From the IMG/VR virus record IMGVR_UViG_3300044644_001125, positions 1 through 64,000 of that record: a stretch of DNA of 64,000 nucleotides. One strand, given 5' to 3'. Position 1 is the first letter of the stretch. Each line of letters starts with the position of its first letter. Position numbers and translations under genes: made by a program. The stretch comes from a virus. The notes below the pieces were generated by a model. That model did not search any database, had not been told where the DNA came from, and worked only from the letters and a program-made list of their open reading frames with translations. This document shows positions 60,878 to 64,000 of this stretch, in pieces.

Positions 60878-62939
60878 ATTAATAATTAAGGATGAAGTAA
60901 ACATCCAAATCGATGGGTTAGCGGTTGAAACCCGTCGTAAACTAGTTAGTAAATTGAAATATGAATTACCTTATGCTCGTCATATGCCAGCCTATAAACT
61001 TGGTCGCTGGGATGGTACTAAAACATTCTTTAGTATCGGTGGCACTGGGTTCTTAGCCCATTTAGATGTTATATTACCTATTATTCAAAACGATGGATAT
61101 GAAATCGAGATTGAAGATAAAAGAAAACCAATTGATTTGAAATTCGATCCGATAACTGAATCATACTGGGCAGACCAAGGTAAAGTTTGGCCAGAAGGTC
61201 ATCGATACGCTGGTGAACCTATTATGCTACGTGAGGACCAAGCACATGCAGTTAATATGTATTTGCAAAATCCACAGTCACTTCAATCCATATCAACAGG
61301 TGCGGGTAAGTGTCAACCATTAACCTGTAACGTATTGACACCAACTGGTTTTAGACCAATTGGTGATATTCAAGTTGGAGATTTGGTATTAACACCGACT
61401 GGCGAATCAGTTGCAGTACTTGATGTATTCGAGCCTGGTAACAAAGACGTTTATGCGTTAACATTTGAAGATGGTAGAACTACTCGTGCTTGTGGTGATC
61501 ATATTTGGAAGGTATTTGTCAATTCAGATTGGAGTCATGTAACCACTGAAAGTCTTATTGTTCTACTTGGTGGGACATCTGCATTAAGCATTCCAATGGT
61601 TACAATGGATCACCAATCTGCATCGAATCCTGTTGATTTATCGATGCGGTTGCATCTAATTGAACAACTTAACAAACTTCTTGGCACACCGTTAGTGACT
61701 GCATTAAAATCGGAAGCAGAGGGATTCCAGCAACTTGTTAGAAGTATTGGTGGTTTGGCTCGATTAGCTTATAATGATGGTAAGTATACAGTTGATGCGA
61801 CTCTACCTGTACCGGATTTAAAACTACAAATCAGTGACATCAAATTGGTTTCCAATGAACCAGTTAAGTGTATTATGATTGATAGTCCAGAACATCTATA
61901 TGTAACAGATGATTTCATCGTAACACATAACACGATCACAACGGCTACCCTAAGTCAGTTATGCGAACCTTATGGTCGTTCTATGGTTATTGTACCTAGT
62001 AAAGATTTGGTACTACAAACCGAAGAAGATTACAAAAACGTAGGACTTGATGTTGGTGTTTATTACGGTGATAGAAAAGAACTTGGCAAAACCCACACCA
62101 TTTGTACATGGCAAAGTTTAGAAGCACTCGATAAGAAAGACCCAGACCAAGCGATTTTATCACTTGCTGAGTTTATTGACGGTGTAACTGCTGTTATCGT
62201 GGACGAGTGTCACGCGGCCTCCGCTTCAATTCTAACCAAACTTCTTACCCAGAATTTCAAGCACTGTCCTATTAGATGGGGATTAACTGGTACCGTACCA
62301 AAAGAACCGCATGAATTCCAAGGGATTCTTGCGAGTCTTGGTTCCGTTATTAATACTGTTACAGCTAAAGATTTACAGGATCTAGGTATTCTTGCTGACT
62401 TGCATATCAATATTCTACAAACCAATGATGTGCAATCATTTAAAAACTACCAAGCGGAGTATGATTTTTTGGTAACTGATACACGTAGACTTACTTGGAT
62501 GGCAAGTAAAATCGTTGAAATGACGGCTACTGGTAACACATTAGTGCTTGTTAACAGAATTGAAACTGGTAAGGTGTTAACTGATTTGATCCCCAACAGC
62601 ACATTCATTAATGGTAGTGTTAAGTCTAAAAACCGTAAAACTGAATACGATGAAATCAAAACCAGTGATGATAAAGTTATTATCGCAACGTTTGGCGTAG
62701 CCAGTACCGGTATTAACTTACCACGTATCTTTAACCTAGTATTAGTCGAGCCTGGTAAGAGTTTCACCCGAGTTATTCAGTCAATTGGTCGTGGTATTCG
62801 TAAAGCCGATGACAAAGATTATGTTGATGTGTATGATATCACCAGTGCTTGTAAGTATGCTAAAAAACATTTGACTGAACGTAAACGGTATTACAAAGAG
62901 GCTCAATATCCATTCACTGTTACTAAAGTAAATCTGTAA
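60864..62939 (+). CDS. uvsW: UvsW helicase with an in-frame intein in the Walker A motif
   Basis: 691 residues from a TTG start with GGAG 9 nt upstream, within the preceding gene; the first in-frame ATG is far inside the conserved N-terminal domain. Extein residues 1-149 end STGAGK and resume at 357 with TITTATLSQL, giving GAGKT. Later VDECHAAS (DExH), GLTGTVPKEP (motif III region), VVLATFG-like IIATFGVASTGINLP and IQSIGRGIRK (motif VI) identify the SF2 helicase UvsW, which in T4 unwinds R-loops and branched recombination intermediates. Without the 207-residue intein the length is 484 (T4 503). Confidence 0.95.
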   Translation: MSNCKLIIKDEVNIQIDGLAVETRRKLVSKLKYELPYARHMPAYKLGRWDGTKTFFSIGGTGFLAHLDVILPIIQNDGYEIEIEDKRKPIDLKFDPITESYWADQGKVWPEGHRYAGEPIMLREDQAHAVNMYLQNPQSLQSISTGAGKCQPLTCNVLTPTGFRPIGDIQVGDLVLTPTGESVAVLDVFEPGNKDVYALTFEDGRTTRACGDHIWKVFVNSDWSHVTTESLIVLLGGTSALSIPMVTMDHQSASNPVDLSMRLHLIEQLNKLLGTPLVTALKSEAEGFQQLVRSIGGLARLAYNDGKYTVDATLPVPDLKLQISDIKLVSNEPVKCIMIDSPEHLYVTDDFIVTHNTITTATLSQLCEPYGRSMVIVPSKDLVLQTEEDYKNVGLDVGVYYGDRKELGKTHTICTWQSLEALDKKDPDQAILSLAEFIDGVTAVIVDECHAASASILTKLLTQNFKHCPIRWGLTGTVPKEPHEFQGILASLGSVINTVTAKDLQDLGILADLHINILQTNDVQSFKNYQAEYDFLVTDTRRLTWMASKIVEMTATGNTLVLVNRIETGKVLTDLIPNSTFINGSVKSKNRKTEYDEIKTSDDKVIIATFGVASTGINLPRIFNLVLVEPGKSFTRVIQSIGRGIRKADDKDYVDVYDITSACKYAKKHLTERKRYYKEAQYPFTVTKVNL
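61311..61931 (+). other. UvsW intein (207 residues) with WCT triad and Cys1
   Basis: Starts CQPLTCNVLTPTGF after the Walker A Lys and ends FIVTHN before Thr+1. Block B GDHIW supplies Trp, block F VKCIMI supplies Cys, and the Thr of THN completes the class 3 WCT triad; yet position 1 is Cys, which class 3 inteins normally lack. A middle remnant (EGFQQLVRSIGGLARL) looks like the end of a lost LAGLIDADG domain. Insertion point (GK|T) is the same as in TerL intein 1. Confidence 0.83.
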
Positions 62940-62968
62940 TTGACAAATCACTACTGAAGATGTACAAT
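62940..62968 (+). promoter_or_regulatory. Sigma70-type promoter after uvsW
   Basis: TTGACA, 17-bp spacer, TACAAT; start near 62975, 26 nt before the ATG at 63001 with a CAAGGACCCAC ribosome site. Confidence 0.8.
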
Positions 62969-63000
62969 TGGATATTAAACATTATTAATCAAGGACCCAC

Positions 63001-63507
63001 ATGCGAATTTTAACATTGAACAATAAGTCTTATAACTTGAATGATTTACCTGACGTGATTGAAGAAGATATCCGTTATAGTGTATTAGATAATTCAAACT
63101 CAGAAAACCCAGACTTCTTTTTCCATCCATTGATTTTCATGGAATCATTTAATAGTCCAGCTATTCAACTTAAAATCGATAGCTACACTATCCAAATGCC
63201 ACTTGATTGGCATATCCTAGTGGGTGATCAAGAGTGTGGATTAGATCCAGAAGCAATCCCATTGACTAGCTTGAATCAACGTAAGTTTGAAGCATTTACT
63301 TTCAACCCAATGACTGGCTTTGGTGCTGAATTCTCTGAGATTAAAATTGCAAATATCTTCCAAGATGTCAAATGGTTCTTTCCTAAGTTGAGAAATGGAC
63401 ATTACTTATCAGTCCCATTAGGTGATGACGAGAATCCAAGATGCGTCTTTTTCATTAAAGACGTAACTAAACAATGCGAATCTTTGAAAATCGACCAGAT
63501 CATGTGA
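63001..63507 (+). CDS. Hypothetical protein
   Basis: 168 residues with ribosome site AAGGACCC and its own early promoter. The sequence is a beta-rich domain with regular strands (FHPLIFMESFNSP, YTIQMPLDWHILVGDQ, HYLSVPLGDDENPRCVFFI). I recall similar proteins in marine T4-like phages without function. It is followed by two closely spaced genes on the same transcript. Confidence 0.6.
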   Translation: MRILTLNNKSYNLNDLPDVIEEDIRYSVLDNSNSENPDFFFHPLIFMESFNSPAIQLKIDSYTIQMPLDWHILVGDQECGLDPEAIPLTSLNQRKFEAFTFNPMTGFGAEFSEIKIANIFQDVKWFFPKLRNGHYLSVPLGDDENPRCVFFIKDVTKQCESLKIDQIM

Positions 63508-63513
63508 CGTTGT

Positions 63514-63741
63514 ATGGCATATCGATATAATACATTCACGCAATTCTTCGAATTGATGGCGTGGGAGTTAAAGTTATCTTGGCTTCCACGTCGATGTGCC
63601 AAAAGTGACGATCATATATGGTTAGAATTGGCATATCGAGGTCGAAGAAAAGTAAAGGTATTCAACGAAGATATAACAATCGAACATTGGATTTCACGTA
63701 AACATTTTGATATAGGAACTAATAATGATAATCGCAGGTAA
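63514..63741 (+). CDS. Small basic hypothetical protein
   Basis: 75 residues, 6 bp after the previous stop, with weak ribosome site. It starts MAYRYNTFTQFFELMAWELK and contains LSWLPRRCAKSD and a C-terminal IEHWISRKHFDIGTNN. Aromatic and basic residues suggest a small DNA- or protein-binding protein, though no family is recognised. Its last 17 bp overlap the next start. Confidence 0.5.
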   Translation: MAYRYNTFTQFFELMAWELKLSWLPRRCAKSDDHIWLELAYRGRRKVKVFNEDITIEHWISRKHFDIGTNNDNRR

Positions 63742-64000
63742 AGTATGGGGTCAAACCGAGCTACTAGAAGCAAATGGAGTACTTGAATTCCATCGTATAC
63801 AAGCTATTGCTGGTGGTACTTGTTCTAAACACAAGCACAAATACAAATGGAATGGGTTCTTTGTTGAATCTGGTAAGATGATAATCCGTGTTTGGAAGAA
63901 CAACTACGACTTAGTAGATACCACTGTATTAACCGCAGGTCAGTATACTAAAGTCGCACCAGGCGAATATCATCAGTTCGAAGCGGTTGAAGATACAGTT
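63725..64000 (+). CDS. Cupin-domain protein, partial (C-terminus outside the window)
   Basis: The frame opens with ATG at 63725 after TAGGAACTAATA and runs off the window end, giving 92 visible residues. KVWGQTELLEANGVLEFHRI, then GGTCSKHKHKYKWNGFFVESGKM and VAPGEYHQFEAVEDT follow the two conserved cupin motifs (G-x-x-x-x-H-x-H and G-x-x-x-H). The pattern is that of sugar-phosphate isomerase or mannose-1-phosphate guanylyltransferase-type cupins, so it could join the sugar nucleotide pathway of the glycan cassette. Confidence 0.65.
   Translation, partial: MIIAGKVWGQTELLEANGVLEFHRIQAIAGGTCSKHKHKYKWNGFFVESGKMIIRVWKNNYDLVDTTVLTAGQYTKVAPGEYHQFEAVEDTV

Overview
The window is a contiguous piece of a T4-like (tevenvirus-type) contractile-tailed phage genome. 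Recognisable T4 homologues are the prohead core protein gp68, prohead protease gp21, scaffold gp22, major capsid gp23, tail terminator and neck proteins gp15, gp14 and gp13, dNMP kinase gp1, tail sheath gp18, tail tube gp19, head completion protein gp4, small and large terminase gp16 and gp17, and the replication/recombination proteins gp32, UvsX, UvsY and UvsW. The DNA is AT-rich. Genes are tightly packed with ATGA-type overlaps, and the style of the fibre and glycosyltransferase genes recalls marine or freshwater T4-like phages. The host cannot be named from the sequence.

Layout. 1-4.3 kb: end of an unidentified gene, then the capsid assembly block 68-21-22-23. 4.4-6.4 kb: a homing endonuclease island under its own sigma70-type promoter. 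6.5-8.2 kb: two DUF4116-type repeat proteins. 8.3-19.6 kb: six rightward virion/fibre genes built from shared modules. 19.6-22.7 kb: a leftward block (Nudix-fold-like protein, gp15, gp14). 22.7-32.3 kb: rightward gp13, dNMP kinase, gp18, gp19, a second tube-like protein, gp4, gp16 and two probable capsid-associated proteins. 32.6-41.0 kb: the large terminase broken into three separate genes by two atypically split inteins, the first piece also carrying a complete class-3-type intein. The breaks hold an HNH nuclease, a PD-(D/E)XK nuclease, three leftward genes and 1.2 kb of repeat-rich non-coding DNA. 41-45 kb: hypothetical genes, a frameshifted zinc-finger nuclease and an odd tRNA-Thr. 45-48.8 kb: gp32, UvsX (with a mini-intein) and UvsY. 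48.9-60.9 kb: a kinase-like protein followed by a large glycan cassette on both strands. 60.9-64 kb: UvsW (with another class-3-type intein) and small genes.

How it works together. Late genes are marked by a CTAAATAC element, the equivalent of the T4 TATAAATA late promoter. In three genes (a fourth is one base off) it lies so close to the ATG that the mRNA should be leaderless. Replication genes and one homing endonuclease island instead have near-perfect TTGACA-17-TATACT promoters. To package DNA the phage must splice one cis intein and then trans-splice two pairs of split intein halves to rebuild a terminase of about 530 residues. The phage protease probably cuts at L/I-x-E|S/A sites, which appear in gp21, gp22 and gp23 and near the N-termini of four other proteins, including the kinase-like one.

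The most unusual signals are the tripartite terminase, the two WCT inteins, a dispersed 12-15 bp repeat (CTAAAAGATAATTGA) that begins just before the terminase and recurs to uvsY, a possible structured RNA inside the terminase break, and a kinase-like protein with a capsid-targeting-like N-terminus.
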